From: Paracoccaceae bacterium
GTDB taxonomy: Bacteria > Pseudomonadota > Alphaproteobacteria > Rhodobacterales > Rhodobacteraceae
Reading direction: 5' to 3'
Assembly: GCA_018607905.1 (NCBI GenBank)
Contig: JABBAP010000044.1
Location: 1-43,201 of the forward strand
DNA: 43,201 bases
Position 1 is the first letter of the stretch. Each line of letters starts with the position of its first letter. Shown here in pieces: positions 33,414 to 42,180 of the stretch. The position numbers were made by a program, and so were the translations under genes. Below the pieces are notes generated by a model. The model was not told the DNA's origin. It worked only from the letters and a program-made list of their open reading frames with translations, and searched no databases.

Positions 33414-33446
33414 CGGAACCGTGCATTCGTGCGGTTCCGGATTTTT
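33414..33446 (+). terminator. Hairpin with T-run between rpsK and rpoA
   Basis: CGGAACCGTGC (33414-33424) pairs with GTGCGGTTCCG (33429-33439), eleven pairs with two wobbles, around ATTC. A GATTTTT tract follows (T 33442-33446). It looks like a terminator inside the alpha operon, 63 nt before rpoA, and could lower or regulate rpoA and rplQ expression. Confidence 0.65.
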
Positions 33447-33508
33447 AAATACCCCTCGGGTGTTCCCGACCACACCGGATCCGGTCGGCGAACGAGAATG
33501 GAGGCACT

Positions 33509-34525
33509 ATGATCCATAAGAATTGGCAAGAGCTCATCCGTCCAACACAATTGGACATCAAACCAGGTGGCGACCCGCTGCGTCAGGCAACCTGTGTTGC
33601 TGAGCCGCTAGAGCGTGGCTTTGGTTTGACACTTGGCAACGCGCTGCGTCGTGTTTTGCTGTCATCCTTGCAGGGTGCTGCAATTACATCCGTTCAGATC
33701 GACAACGTTCTGCACGAGTTTTCATCCGTTGCTGGTGTACGTGAAGACGTAACCGACATCGTGCTGAACCTAAAAGGTGTGGCTGTCGCAATGGAAGCAG
33801 AAGGCACGAAACGTGTGTCTATTGCAGCCAAAGGCCCAGGTGTTGTGACCGCTGGTGACATCTCTGAAACTGCTGACATCCAAGTCCTGAACAAAGAGCA
33901 CGTGATCTGTCATCTTGACGATGGCGCATCCTTGTTCATGGAAATGACTGTGGAAACTGGCAAAGGCTATGTTGCTGCGGACAAAAACCGCCCAGAAGAT
34001 GCACCAATTGGTTTGATCCCAATTGATGCGTTGTTTTCACCTGTTGTGAAAGTGTCTTACGACGTTCAACCAACACGTGAAGGTCAGGTTTTGGATTATG
34101 ACAAACTGACACTAAAACTGGAAACAGATGGGTCTATCACGCCAGATGATGCCGTAGCTTATGCTGCGCGTATTTTGCAGGATCAACTGTCTGTGTTTGT
34201 GAACTTTGACGAGCCAGAGTCTGCTTCTCGCCAAGAAGAAGAAGACGATCTGGAATTCAACCCGCTGCTTCTTAAGAAAGTGGACGAGTTGGAATTGTCA
34301 GTCCGTTCCGCAAACTGTCTGAAGAACGACAACATCGTCTACATCGGCGATTTGATCCAAAAGACCGAAGCAGAAATGCTGCGCACGCCAAACTTTGGCC
34401 GCAAGTCTTTGAACGAGATCAAAGAAGTTCTGACGGGTATGGGTCTGCACCTCGGTATGGATATCGTGGATTGGCCACCGGACAACATCGAAGATCTGGC
34501 TAAAAAGTACGAAGACCAGTTCTAA
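33509..34525 (+). CDS. rpoA: RNA polymerase subunit alpha
   Basis: A 338-residue alpha subunit. The N-terminal domain that dimerises and assembles the polymerase ([36 protein letters not shown]) and the C-terminal alpha-CTD that binds UP elements and activators ([63 protein letters not shown]) are both complete. GGAGG is 7 nt before the ATG. Confidence 0.98.
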   Translation: MIHKNWQELIRPTQLDIKPGGDPLRQATCVAEPLERGFGLTLGNALRRVLLSSLQGAAITSVQIDNVLHEFSSVAGVREDVTDIVLNLKGVAVAMEAEGTKRVSIAAKGPGVVTAGDISETADIQVLNKEHVICHLDDGASLFMEMTVETGKGYVAADKNRPEDAPIGLIPIDALFSPVVKVSYDVQPTREGQVLDYDKLTLKLETDGSITPDDAVAYAARILQDQLSVFVNFDEPESASRQEEEDDLEFNPLLLKKVDELELSVRSANCLKNDNIVYIGDLIQKTEAEMLRTPNFGRKSLNEIKEVLTGMGLHLGMDIVDWPPDNIEDLAKKYEDQF

Positions 34526-34531
34526 GAATTA

Positions 34532-34555
34532 GAGGCGCGGCTTTGGTCGCGCCTC
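34532..34555. other. Hairpin without T-run after rpoA
   Basis: GAGGCGCG (34532-34539) and CGCGCCTC (34548-34555) are perfectly complementary, but the sequence after is GACACTAAAA, not a T-run. It is listed as a possible mRNA-stabilising hairpin in the 174-nt rpoA-rplQ gap. Confidence 0.45.
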
Positions 34556-34699
34556 GACACTAAAATGCCCGCTTGGTGCGGGGAATTGGTTGGATTTTTG
34601 AGAAGCAAAATTCCAACTCGGGTAATTCTGCCCCAAGGAGTGTGAGACCCAACGCAGGCTCACCAGACAAAGTATAAAGACTAGATAAGGAAATATGAC

Positions 34700-35119
34700 A
34701 TGCGTCACGCACGTGGATACCGCCGCCTAAACCGGACACACGAACATCGTAAAGCGTTGTTCTGTAACATGGCTGGCTCGCTCATTGAGCACGAACAAAT
34801 CAAAACAACTTTGCCAAAAGCAAAAGAACTGCAGCCAATCGTCGAGAAGATGATCACATTGGCGAAACGCGGTGATTTGCACGCGCGCCGTCAGGCAGCA
34901 GCAAAGTTGAAAGAAGACAAGTATGTGAGCAAATTGTTCGACATTCTTGGCCCACGCTATGCTGAACGTCAGGGCGGTTACATCCGCGTGATGAAAGCTG
35001 GCTTCCGCTACGGCGACATGGCGCCAATGGCGATCATCGAATTTGTTGATCGTGATGTTGATGCGAAAGGCGCAGCCGACAAAGCGCGCGTTGCAGCCGA
35101 GATGGATGCAGAAGAATAA
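34700..35119 (+). CDS. rplQ: 50S ribosomal protein L17
   Basis: A 139-residue L17 ([99 protein letters not shown]). It lies near the exit tunnel. It is the last ribosomal gene and follows AAGGAAA. Confidence 0.98.
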   Translation: MRHARGYRRLNRTHEHRKALFCNMAGSLIEHEQIKTTLPKAKELQPIVEKMITLAKRGDLHARRQAAAKLKEDKYVSKLFDILGPRYAERQGGYIRVMKAGFRYGDMAPMAIIEFVDRDVDAKGAADKARVAAEMDAEE

Positions 35120-35172
35120 AAACGGATTAAATTCCGGGACAGTAGTGCAACGGCCTTTCGGTTGACGCGCAG

Positions 35173-35210
35173 AACCCCGCAACGGCTTGATCGTTGCGGG
35201 GTTTTTCTTT
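35173..35210 (+). terminator. Intrinsic terminator after rplQ
   Basis: AACCCCGCAACG (35173-35184) is perfectly complementary to CGTTGCGGGGTT (35192-35203), 12 bp, around GCTTGAT, with TTTCTTT after it. It ends the ribosomal superoperon. Confidence 0.95.
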
Positions 35211-35296
35211 GAGTATTTAACGACAAAAGAAGCGGGGCGCGGTGCTTTACCTTTTGGGGGTGTGGGGGCAGAGTAATTGCGAAGTGTGATGATTAG

Positions 35297-35405
35297 AGCG
35301 GTTTGCTATGACATTTAAATCACCTGCGTTTCGTTAACCGCTTGACGGTAAAGGGGGGGCTAATGTCTCAATCACCACAAATGGCTCAAGTTGAAAGCGA
35401 AACGC
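35297..35405. repeat. Inverted-repeat-bearing stretch before rarA
   Basis: AGCGGTT (35297-35303) and AACCGCT (35336-35342) are exact complements, and GCGTTTCG (35326-35333) is complementary to CGAAACGC (35398-35405). They enclose an AT-rich core. It may be a small non-coding repeat element. The last arm ends 4 nt before the rarA start. Confidence 0.4.
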
Positions 35406-35409
35406 GGTA

Positions 35410-36723
35410 ATGGCTGATTTATTTGATAGTGTAGAGCCGGGTGCGGCGGGCGGGAAACCTGCGCCGCTGGCGGATCGGTTGCGCCCTGCCACATTTTCGG
35501 AGGTGATTGGCCAGCAGCATTTGTTGGGCGAAGACGGCGCGTTGCGGGTGATGTTGGAAAGCAGCAATCTGTCGTCGATCATTTTCTGGGGGCCGCCCGG
35601 GGTTGGTAAGACGACGCTAGCGAAATTACTGGCCGATGAAACCGAGATGGAGTTCGTGCAGATCAGCGCGATCTTTTCGGGTGTTGCGGATTTAAAGAAG
35701 GTGTTTGAGGCGGCCAAATTGCGGCGGCAAACGGGGCGCGGGACGCTGTTGTTTGTGGATGAGATTCATCGGTTCAACAAAGCCCAGCAGGATGGGTTTC
35801 TGCCCCACATGGAAGATGGCACCATTGTTTTGGTTGGGGCGACCACCGAAAACCCGTCGTTTGAGTTGAACGCGGCGGTGATGAGCCGTTCGCAGGTGAT
35901 GGTTTTGGAGCGTTTGACGCTGATTGATTTGGAATTGATGGCGCAGCGGGCTGAACGGTTGTTGGATCGCCCTTTGCCATTGGTGGCGGATGCGCGCGAG
36001 GCGGTTTTAGAAATGGCGGACGGGGACGGACGTGCGCTGATCAACATTCTGGAGCAGTGTTTTGCGTGGAATGTTACGAGCAAGGTGAAACGCGAGGATT
36101 TGGAAAAGCGGCTGTCGCGCCGCGCGCCAAAATACGACAAATCGGGCGAGGAGCATTACAATCTGATTTCTGCGCTGCATAAATCGGTGCGCGGGTCTGA
36201 TCCTGATGCGTCGATGTATTGGTTTTGCCGAATGTTAGAGGGCGGCGAGGATCCGCGATTTTTGGCGCGACGTCTGACGCGGTTGGCGGTTGAGGATATC
36301 GGACTGGCCGACCCGCAGGCACAGAATGTGTGTTTGCAGGCGTGGGAAACCTATGAAAGGTTGGGATCGCCCGAAGGAGAATTGGCGTTAGCGCAGGCGG
36401 TTATTTACATCGCGCTCGCGCCGAAATCAAATTCGGCCTATGTGGCGTATAAAGCGGCGCGAAATGCGGCCAAGACAACGGGGTCGGAGCCACCGCCCAA
36501 AGTTATCCGCAATGCGCCGACAAAATTGATGAAAGACGAAGGCTACGGCGCTGGATATCAGTACGACCATGACGCGAAAGATGGGTTTTCGGGGCAGAAT
36601 TATTTTCCCGATGATATGAAACGGGGCGTTTACTACATCCCTGTGGATCGTGGATTCGAGCGAGAGTTGAAAAAGCGCACTGAATATTTCGCAAAACTTC
36701 GCAAAAACATCACCAAAAGTTAG
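35410..36723 (+). CDS. rarA: Replication-associated recombination protein A (RarA/MgsA)
   Basis: A 437-residue AAA+ ATPase. Walker A GPPGVGKTT and Walker B LLFVDEIHRFNKAQQD are intact, with sensor-type VLVGATTENPSFELN. The C-terminal domain (KSVRGSDPDASMYWFCRMLEGGEDPRFLARRLTRLAVEDIGLADPQAQ; YQYDHDAKDGFSGQNYFPDDM) is the RarA tetramerisation part. RarA acts at stalled replication forks. No Shine-Dalgarno is obvious at 35410. Confidence 0.96.
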   Translation: MADLFDSVEPGAAGGKPAPLADRLRPATFSEVIGQQHLLGEDGALRVMLESSNLSSIIFWGPPGVGKTTLAKLLADETEMEFVQISAIFSGVADLKKVFEAAKLRRQTGRGTLLFVDEIHRFNKAQQDGFLPHMEDGTIVLVGATTENPSFELNAAVMSRSQVMVLERLTLIDLELMAQRAERLLDRPLPLVADAREAVLEMADGDGRALINILEQCFAWNVTSKVKREDLEKRLSRRAPKYDKSGEEHYNLISALHKSVRGSDPDASMYWFCRMLEGGEDPRFLARRLTRLAVEDIGLADPQAQNVCLQAWETYERLGSPEGELALAQAVIYIALAPKSNSAYVAYKAARNAAKTTGSEPPPKVIRNAPTKLMKDEGYGAGYQYDHDAKDGFSGQNYFPDDMKRGVYYIPVDRGFERELKKRTEYFAKLRKNITKS

Positions 36724-36745
36724 ATTTGCACCGCTTTTATGCAAT

Positions 36746-36775
36746 TTTAAGGTGATTTGCAGAATCAACCTTAAA
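36746..36775 (+). terminator. AT-rich hairpin after rarA
   Basis: TTTAAGGT followed by GATT (36746-36757) pairs with AATC and ACCTTAAA (36763-36775), 12 pairs with one bulged A. T and A residues flank both sides, so a bidirectional terminator is possible, though the low GC makes it weak. Confidence 0.4.
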
Positions 36776-36897
36776 TAAATGTACTTCTAAAAACTCTCAG
36801 GCTAGAAACACTCCTAAGTTGAATTGTATTCGTTTTTTAGCGGATAGGTATGCCTAGGTTGTTGCATCTGCTTGGCATATTAAGCGAAGGGAAGTTG

Positions 36898-37275
36898 ATG
36901 CTTCGTTTATTGTTTGTTTGCCAATGTCAGCCGATGCACAGCGATGCGCAAATAGATGGCATACAGAAAGATGTTTGGCGGCGGTGCGCGAAAAAGAAGC
37001 TTGGCGGTTTCATGGTTCGCAATGAGCGAAATCTGGTTGGTCTTCTTGAAGGGCCTGAAAAAACTGTGGTTGGCCAGATTGAGCATTTGATCCGTAAACA
37101 CAAAGTGCATTCTGTCGATGTTTTGCACGAAGCCACCGTCGAGACCCGGGGGTGGCCGATGTGGATTACCCAGTTTGAAACGCTGGCTGAGGTGCAAGGT
37201 GCGGATGCGTTCGACCTTGGAGGTCTTGCGCAGAATGTGATGGATGCGGTAGAGGCGGGTCAGCGAAACAACTAG
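36898..37275 (+). CDS. Degenerate BLUF-fold protein
   Basis: A 125-residue protein with the BLUF-domain pattern: first strand LRLLFVCQ, middle GLLEGPEKTVVGQIEHLIRKHKVHSVDVLHEA, late WPMWITQFETL. In photoactive BLUF proteins a Tyr in strand 1 and a Gln before the LEG motif hold the flavin. Here the positions are F6 and G48, and the usual Asn is missing, so blue-light photochemistry is not expected. It is probably a ligand- or protein-binding relative. GGGAAG precedes ATG 36898. Confidence 0.65.
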   Translation: MLRLLFVCQCQPMHSDAQIDGIQKDVWRRCAKKKLGGFMVRNERNLVGLLEGPEKTVVGQIEHLIRKHKVHSVDVLHEATVETRGWPMWITQFETLAEVQGADAFDLGGLAQNVMDAVEAGQRNN

Positions 37276-37334
37276 ATTCCCGTTTGGGTGTTTGGTTTTG
37301 GGCGTGGATACATCGAACTGCGCAATGGTCTGTG

Positions 37335-37712
37335 ATGAACATAATTCTACAAATTGCCTTGGGCGGTGCGCTTGGTGCCGTTTTACGGTATTGTTCAGTG
37401 CTGGCTGCGGTGCGGTTGTTTGCTGTTGGTACGCCTGTCGGGACGGTTTTTGTAAACGTCATCGGGTCCTTTGTGATGGGGCTGGTTGCGGTTTGGTTTG
37501 TTGAACGGATTGGTGATGCAAAGGCAGCGCCGTTTGTGATGACAGGAATACTGGGCGGATTCACCACGTTTTCAGCGTTTTCGTTGGATGCGATTACCCT
37601 GTGGGAACAGGGGCGTCAGACGGTGGCCATGGCGTATGTCATGGGATCGGTTCTGGGTGCGATTGTGGCCTTAATGGCAGGAGTAATAGTAATGCGGACG
37701 GTATTGGCATGA
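37335..37712 (+). CDS. crcB: Fluoride ion channel CrcB/Fluc
   Basis: A 125-residue four-helix membrane protein. LGGALGAVLRY at the N-terminus, FVNVIGSFVMG with the channel asparagine, and GILGGFTTFSAFSLD with the FTTFS segment (phenylalanine box and sodium site) are the Fluc signatures. It exports fluoride as an antiparallel dimer. There is no fluoride riboswitch that I can see upstream. Its end overlaps rluC by ATGA. Confidence 0.92.
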   Translation: MNIILQIALGGALGAVLRYCSVLAAVRLFAVGTPVGTVFVNVIGSFVMGLVAVWFVERIGDAKAAPFVMTGILGGFTTFSAFSLDAITLWEQGRQTVAMAYVMGSVLGAIVALMAGVIVMRTVLA

Positions 37713-38755
37713 GCGGTGTACAACACATAACTGTTTCAGATGATGAAGCAGAACAACGGGTAGATCGGTGGCTGCGCCGCATGTTTCCGCACGTCAGCCA
37801 AGGCATGGTCGAAAAGATGTGCCGCAAGGGCGATCTGCGTGTAGATAAGGGCCGCGTCAAAGCAAACTCGCGCATTGAACCCGGGCAAATTGTGCGTGTG
37901 CCGCCGTTGCCAGAGCCAGGATCAGTTGCGCCCAAACGCGAAGCCGTGATTTCAGAGGCTGACGCGCAGATGATGCGCCATTCTGTCCTTTATAAAGACG
38001 ATGACATCATTGTTTTGAATAAGCCTGCGGGTTTGGCGGTTCAGGGTGGCTCTGGCCAAACGCGCCACATTGATGGGCTAGCGGATGCGTTGCGGTTTGG
38101 CATGGATAGCAAGCCGAAGCTGGTGCACCGTTTGGACAAAGACACAAGCGGAGTGTTTGTGATGGCGCGCACAGGCCGTGCGGCCGCTGGTTTGGCGAAA
38201 AGTTTTCACATGCGTACAACGCGCAAGATTTATTGGGCGATTGTGGCTGGCAACCCGTTCCCCAAGGTTGGGACAATCCGGTATGGTTTGGTCAAAGCAT
38301 CGGGTCACGGGCCAAACGGCGCGGGCGAGCGGATGCACTGCATTCATCCCGATGAAGTAGACGAAACGCACGGTGCGAAACGCGCGACCACGGATTATGC
38401 GGTAATTGAAACTTTGGGGCAGCGGGCCACTTGGGTTGGATTGGCACCGATCACGGGGCGGACACACCAATTGCGCGCGCATATGGCGGAAATGGGTCAT
38501 CCGATTATTGGCGACGGGAAGTACGGAACCAGTTCGCAAACCAACGACGGCGAAGGGTGGGGCGCGCAATTGGGCGGCTCGGTCAGCAAAAAGTTGCATC
38601 TGCACGCGCGGTCTTTGACGTTGGAGCATCCTGTGACGCGCAAAGAGATGAGTTTTACAGCGCCATTGCCAGATCACATGAAACAGACGTGGGATTTCTT
38701 TGGGTTTAACATGGCCTATGCCCCTGAGGACCCGTTTGAGTATTACGAAGGCTGA
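37709..38755 (+). CDS. rluC: RluA-family 23S rRNA pseudouridine synthase (RluC-like)
   Basis: A 348-residue synthase. The N-terminal S4 RNA-binding domain is at about residues 10-75 (EQRVDRWLRRMFPHVSQGMVEKMCRKGDLRVDKGRV), followed by the RluA catalytic domain with HRLDKDTSGVFVMAR, whose aspartate is the nucleophile, and ITGRTHQLRAHMAEMGHPIIGD. RluC modifies U955, U2504 and U2580 in E. coli. Which sites apply here is not known. It is coupled to crcB by a 4-nt overlap. Confidence 0.88.
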   Translation: MSGVQHITVSDDEAEQRVDRWLRRMFPHVSQGMVEKMCRKGDLRVDKGRVKANSRIEPGQIVRVPPLPEPGSVAPKREAVISEADAQMMRHSVLYKDDDIIVLNKPAGLAVQGGSGQTRHIDGLADALRFGMDSKPKLVHRLDKDTSGVFVMARTGRAAAGLAKSFHMRTTRKIYWAIVAGNPFPKVGTIRYGLVKASGHGPNGAGERMHCIHPDEVDETHGAKRATTDYAVIETLGQRATWVGLAPITGRTHQLRAHMAEMGHPIIGDGKYGTSSQTNDGEGWGAQLGGSVSKKLHLHARSLTLEHPVTRKEMSFTAPLPDHMKQTWDFFGFNMAYAPEDPFEYYEG

Positions 38756-38758
38756 GTA

Positions 38759-39478
38759 ATGAGTTTCTTGAGGAAAAAGCGGTTTTGGAGCGATGTTTCG
38801 GTCGTCGGGAGCACGGGTGGGTTTGTTATTCATCTGGATGGTCGCGGTGTTAAGACGCCTGCGAAACACGATCTGAATGTGCCAACGCGAGCGGCTGCGG
38901 AAATGATCGCGGCGGAATGGGCGGCGGTTGAGGAAGAGATTGACCCCGCGTTTATGCCAGCGACCCTTTGGGCGAATGTTGCGATTGATCGTGTCGGCGA
39001 AAAACACGGTGAGGTGGTCGATATTTTGGCCGCGTATGGCGCCACGGATTTGCTGTGTTACCGCGCCACCCATCCAGAGGTTTTGGTGAAGCGGCAGGCG
39101 GCTGTTTGGGATGCGCCGTTGGCGTGGGCTAAGGCCGCTTTTGGGGCACCGTTAAACGTGACGCAGGGCATCATTCCGGTGGATCAACCGAATCAGTCTG
39201 TCGCCAATTTGCGGTTCGAAGTTGCCAGAATGGAGCCGTTCACCCTGTCTGCGTTCCATGATTTGGTTCATATTTCGGGGTCTTTGGTGCTGTCGCTGGC
39301 GATTTTTCATCAAGAAATGGACGTAGAATCGGTTTGGGAAGCGGCTCAGGTCGATGAAATTTGGCAAAGTGAGTTTTGGGGCGAAGATGAAGATGCCGCT
39401 GCCGCCGCCACAAAAAAACGCGCGAGCTTTGTTTTTGCCGCTAAGTTGCTCGATTCCGTTGCGGATCATGCCTATTAG
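38759..39478 (+). CDS. ATP12-family F1-ATPase assembly chaperone
   Basis: A 239-residue ATP12 family protein (FVIHLDGRGVKTPAKHDLNVPTRAAAEMIAAEWAAVEEEIDPAFMPATLWANVAIDRV; AYGATDLLCYRATHPEVLVKRQAAVWDAPLAWA; LRFEVARMEPFTLSAFHDLVHISGSLVLSLAI). Mitochondrial and alphaproteobacterial ATP12 bind the F1 alpha subunit during assembly of ATP synthase. It lies 3 nt after rluC, so it belongs to the crcB operon. Confidence 0.92.
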   Translation: MSFLRKKRFWSDVSVVGSTGGFVIHLDGRGVKTPAKHDLNVPTRAAAEMIAAEWAAVEEEIDPAFMPATLWANVAIDRVGEKHGEVVDILAAYGATDLLCYRATHPEVLVKRQAAVWDAPLAWAKAAFGAPLNVTQGIIPVDQPNQSVANLRFEVARMEPFTLSAFHDLVHISGSLVLSLAIFHQEMDVESVWEAAQVDEIWQSEFWGEDEDAAAAATKKRASFVFAAKLLDSVADHAY

Positions 39479-39791
39479 CGTCTCTTAGGGCAGAATTACT
39501 TACCTATTTGGTGTATTTCGCGCCGAAGTTGCAGGTGGATTGGGCGGTGTCTTGATCCCCTCGAGAACGGCCAATTTAGATAGGTCAGGGATGCTGACAT
39601 TGTCATTTCCCCTAGGGAACCCCCCTTAAACTATTCACGAAAACTCCTTGACCTAAAGGGGCTGGGATAAGATGATGGAGCTTACCTTTTTAGCGTTGCT
39701 GAAACTTTTGGTATGCTGAAGGGGTAGGGAGAAAGCCGCACACGCGCGGCATGCCGTTCGACCATGAACGGTTCATCAGGAAGAGGTAAAA
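39479..39791 (+). other. Regulatory gap before aapJ
   Basis: A 313-nt intergenic region with no gene. It contains a candidate promoter and a 6-bp inverted repeat CCGTTC (39754-39759) / GAACGG (39766-39771) just before the ribosome site (AGGAAGAGG). Nothing else was identified. Confidence 0.5.
39648..39676 (+). promoter_or_regulatory. Candidate promoter of the aap operon
   Basis: TTGACC (39648-39653) and GATGAT (39671-39676; 4/6) are 17 bp apart. The start would be near 39683, giving a leader of about 110 nt. A nitrogen-regulated promoter is possible but no NtrC site was seen. Confidence 0.4.
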
Positions 39792-40811
39792 ATGAAAAAT
39801 TCAACATTCGTCGGCACACTGGCCGCTGCAACTTTTGCAGCTGGTTTTGCTGCTGCTGGCACACTCGACGACGTAAAAGCAAAAGGCTTCGTGCAATGTG
39901 GTGTTTCCACTGGTCTCGTAGGTTTTGCTGCTGCTGACGCAAACGGCAACTGGGATGGTTTCGACGTATCCGTATGTCGCGCTGTTGCTGCTGCTGTATT
40001 GGGCGATGCTCAAGCTGTTAAATTCACACCAACAACTGGTAAGACACGCTTCACTGCGTTGGCTTCTGGCGAAGTTGATGTGCTTGCACGTAACACAACA
40101 TGGACGTTCTCTCGTGACGTCGACCTTAAGTTCACTTTCGTAGGTGTTAACTACTACGATGGTCAGGGCTTCATGGTTCCAAAAGAGCTGGGCGTTGCAT
40201 CTGCAAAAGACCTGGACGGCGCAACTGTATGTATCCAAACTGGTACAACAACAGAGCTGAACTTGGCTGATTTCTTCCGCACAAACAACATCTCTTATGA
40301 GCCAGTGCCGATTGAAACAAACGCAGAAGCACAACAGCAGTACCTTGCTGGTGCATGTGACGTGTACACAACTGACGCATCCGGTTTGGCTGCGACACGT
40401 GCGACATTTGAATCACCAGACGCACACACTCTGCTTCCAGAAATCATTTCCAAAGAGCCACTCGGTCCTCTGGTTCGTCACGGCGACGACCAATGGGCAG
40501 ACATCGTTCGTTGGACAATGAACGCACTTATCGCAGCTGAAGAGCTGGGTGTGACATCTGCGAACATCAAAGAGTCCGCAATGGAAGCTGGCAACAACCC
40601 AGAAATCAACCGTCTGCTCGGCACCGAGGGTAACCTTGGCGAGCAGTTGGGTCTGTCCGCAGACTGGGCTAAAAATGCTATCGCTGCTGGCGGTAACTAC
40701 GGCGAGATCTTCTCCCGTAACATCGGTGAATCGACTCCGATCGGTCTGGCACGTGGCCTGAACGCTCAGTGGACTGATGGTGGCCTGATCTACACGCCTC
40801 CTTTCCGTTAA
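39792..40811 (+). CDS. aapJ: General L-amino-acid ABC transporter, substrate-binding protein
   Basis: A 339-residue periplasmic binding protein (family 3) with a signal peptide (MKNSTFVGTLAAATFAAGFAAAG). The mature domain has the expected start TLDDVKAKGFVQCGVSTGLVGFAAADANGNWDGFDVSVCRAVAAAVLGD and the end AKNAIAAGGNYGEIFSRNIGESTPIGLARGLNAQWTDGGLIYTPPFR, which are AapJ/BztA-type. It captures L-amino acids for AapQMP. The separation from aapQ by a terminator hairpin fits its need for higher copy number. Confidence 0.93.
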   Translation: MKNSTFVGTLAAATFAAGFAAAGTLDDVKAKGFVQCGVSTGLVGFAAADANGNWDGFDVSVCRAVAAAVLGDAQAVKFTPTTGKTRFTALASGEVDVLARNTTWTFSRDVDLKFTFVGVNYYDGQGFMVPKELGVASAKDLDGATVCIQTGTTTELNLADFFRTNNISYEPVPIETNAEAQQQYLAGACDVYTTDASGLAATRATFESPDAHTLLPEIISKEPLGPLVRHGDDQWADIVRWTMNALIAAEELGVTSANIKESAMEAGNNPEINRLLGTEGNLGEQLGLSADWAKNAIAAGGNYGEIFSRNIGESTPIGLARGLNAQWTDGGLIYTPPFR

Positions 40812-40818
40812 GTCTTAG

Positions 40819-40850
40819 AAAAGGGCGCAACTTCGGTTGCGCCCTTTTTT
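40819..40850 (+). terminator. Terminator between aapJ and aapQ
   Basis: AAAAGGGCGCAAC (40819-40831) is perfectly complementary to GTTGCGCCCTTTT (40836-40848), 13 bp, around the TTCG tetraloop, with T continuing. It is the strongest hairpin in the window. Partial termination here would make more binding protein than permease, and the stem would also protect the aapJ mRNA 3' end. Confidence 0.9.
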
Positions 40851-40961
40851 CTTTGTACGACAAGAACTACACAAAAAAAACAAGGTGCAATCAGTTCGCC
40901 GTGGTTTGACCACGGAGTTGGAAATTGACGCCATACAACAGACAAAAGGGAGCGTGGACAC

Positions 40962-42179
40962 ATGTCTGCAATTACCGACCCCCCAAAGGGCGGCTTCCAA
41001 CTCAGTCAGCTAATCTACGACACGCGCTATCGGTCCATGACGATTCAAATCGTGGCACTTGTGTTGTTTTTGGTCGGCGTTGGTTGGTTGCTGAACAATG
41101 CGGCACAAAATCTCGCGGCTCTAGGGAAGCCACTTGGTTTTGGATTTCTAGGAGAAGCCGCCGGTTATGATATTAACCAAAAACTAATCGAATATAACAA
41201 CCAGATGTCCCACGGTCGTGCGGCGTTGGTTGGTGTAATGAATACACTTCTTGTTGCCGTGCTTGGGTGCGCACTTGCGACAGTTTTGGGTGTAACAATC
41301 GGGGTTCTGCGCCTGTCCAACAACTGGATCGTGGCACGGATCATGACCTTCTACATCGAAGCACTGCGCAATGTGCCTGTGTTGTTGTGGATCGTTTTGT
41401 TGATGGCGATTTTCATCGAATCATTCCCCCAACCCAAAGACTTTCGAGGTGACGATGCTGTTGCGACGTTGAAGATATTTGAATCCGTCGCGTTTACAAA
41501 CCGCGGGTTCTATATTCCGAAACCAGACATGTTCGCGGGCAGCATGTTCGTTGTGTTCGTGTTCTTGGCATCGATTGTCGGCATGTTCTTTTTCAGGTCG
41601 TGGTCGCGCAAGCGCCAAGAGGCCACAGGGGAAATTCTGCCAAACTTTTGGATTAGCCTTGGCATTCTGATCATTCCTGCGTTGTTGGTTTATTTCGTTC
41701 TGGGGCGTCCCATCGGGTTGGAGTATCCAGAGCTGAAAGGCTTTAACTTCAAGGGTGGCATTTATATGCGGAACTCCTTGATTGCGCTGACGCTTGCGCT
41801 GGCCTTGTATACTGCGGCCTTTATCGCAGAGAACGTACGCGCTGGCATCATGGCGATTAGCAAAGGTCAATCAGAGGCAGCCTTCGCGCTGGGTCTGCGG
41901 CCAAGCCGCACCATGAACCTAGTGATTTTGCCACAAGCCTTGCGGGTGATTATTCCACCGCTGATTTCACAGTATCTGAACCTGACTAAAAACTCGTCTT
42001 TGGCGATTGCCGTTGGGTACATGGATGTCACGGGTACGCTGGGCGGCATCACGCTGAACCAGACTGGCCGCGAGATGGAATGCTTGTTGATCTTGATGGC
42101 CATCTATCTGGCGATCAGCTTGACCATTTCTACCGTGATGAACTGGTACAATGAATCTGTTAAGTTGAGGGAGCGTTGA
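40962..42179 (+). CDS. aapQ: General L-amino-acid ABC transporter, permease AapQ/BztB
   Basis: A 405-residue permease with about eight membrane segments. The EAA-type cytoplasmic loop (EAAFALGLRPSRTMNLVILPQALRVIIPPLISQYLNLTKNSSLAIAVGY) contacts the ATPase. The N-terminal half is typical of AapQ (LLNNAAQNLAALGKPLGFGFLGEAAGYDINQKL; LRNVPVLLWIVLLMAIF). It is 151 nt after aapJ and 1 nt before aapM. Confidence 0.93.
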   Translation: MSAITDPPKGGFQLSQLIYDTRYRSMTIQIVALVLFLVGVGWLLNNAAQNLAALGKPLGFGFLGEAAGYDINQKLIEYNNQMSHGRAALVGVMNTLLVAVLGCALATVLGVTIGVLRLSNNWIVARIMTFYIEALRNVPVLLWIVLLMAIFIESFPQPKDFRGDDAVATLKIFESVAFTNRGFYIPKPDMFAGSMFVVFVFLASIVGMFFFRSWSRKRQEATGEILPNFWISLGILIIPALLVYFVLGRPIGLEYPELKGFNFKGGIYMRNSLIALTLALALYTAAFIAENVRAGIMAISKGQSEAAFALGLRPSRTMNLVILPQALRVIIPPLISQYLNLTKNSSLAIAVGYMDVTGTLGGITLNQTGREMECLLILMAIYLAISLTISTVMNWYNESVKLRER

Positions 42180-42180
42180 T

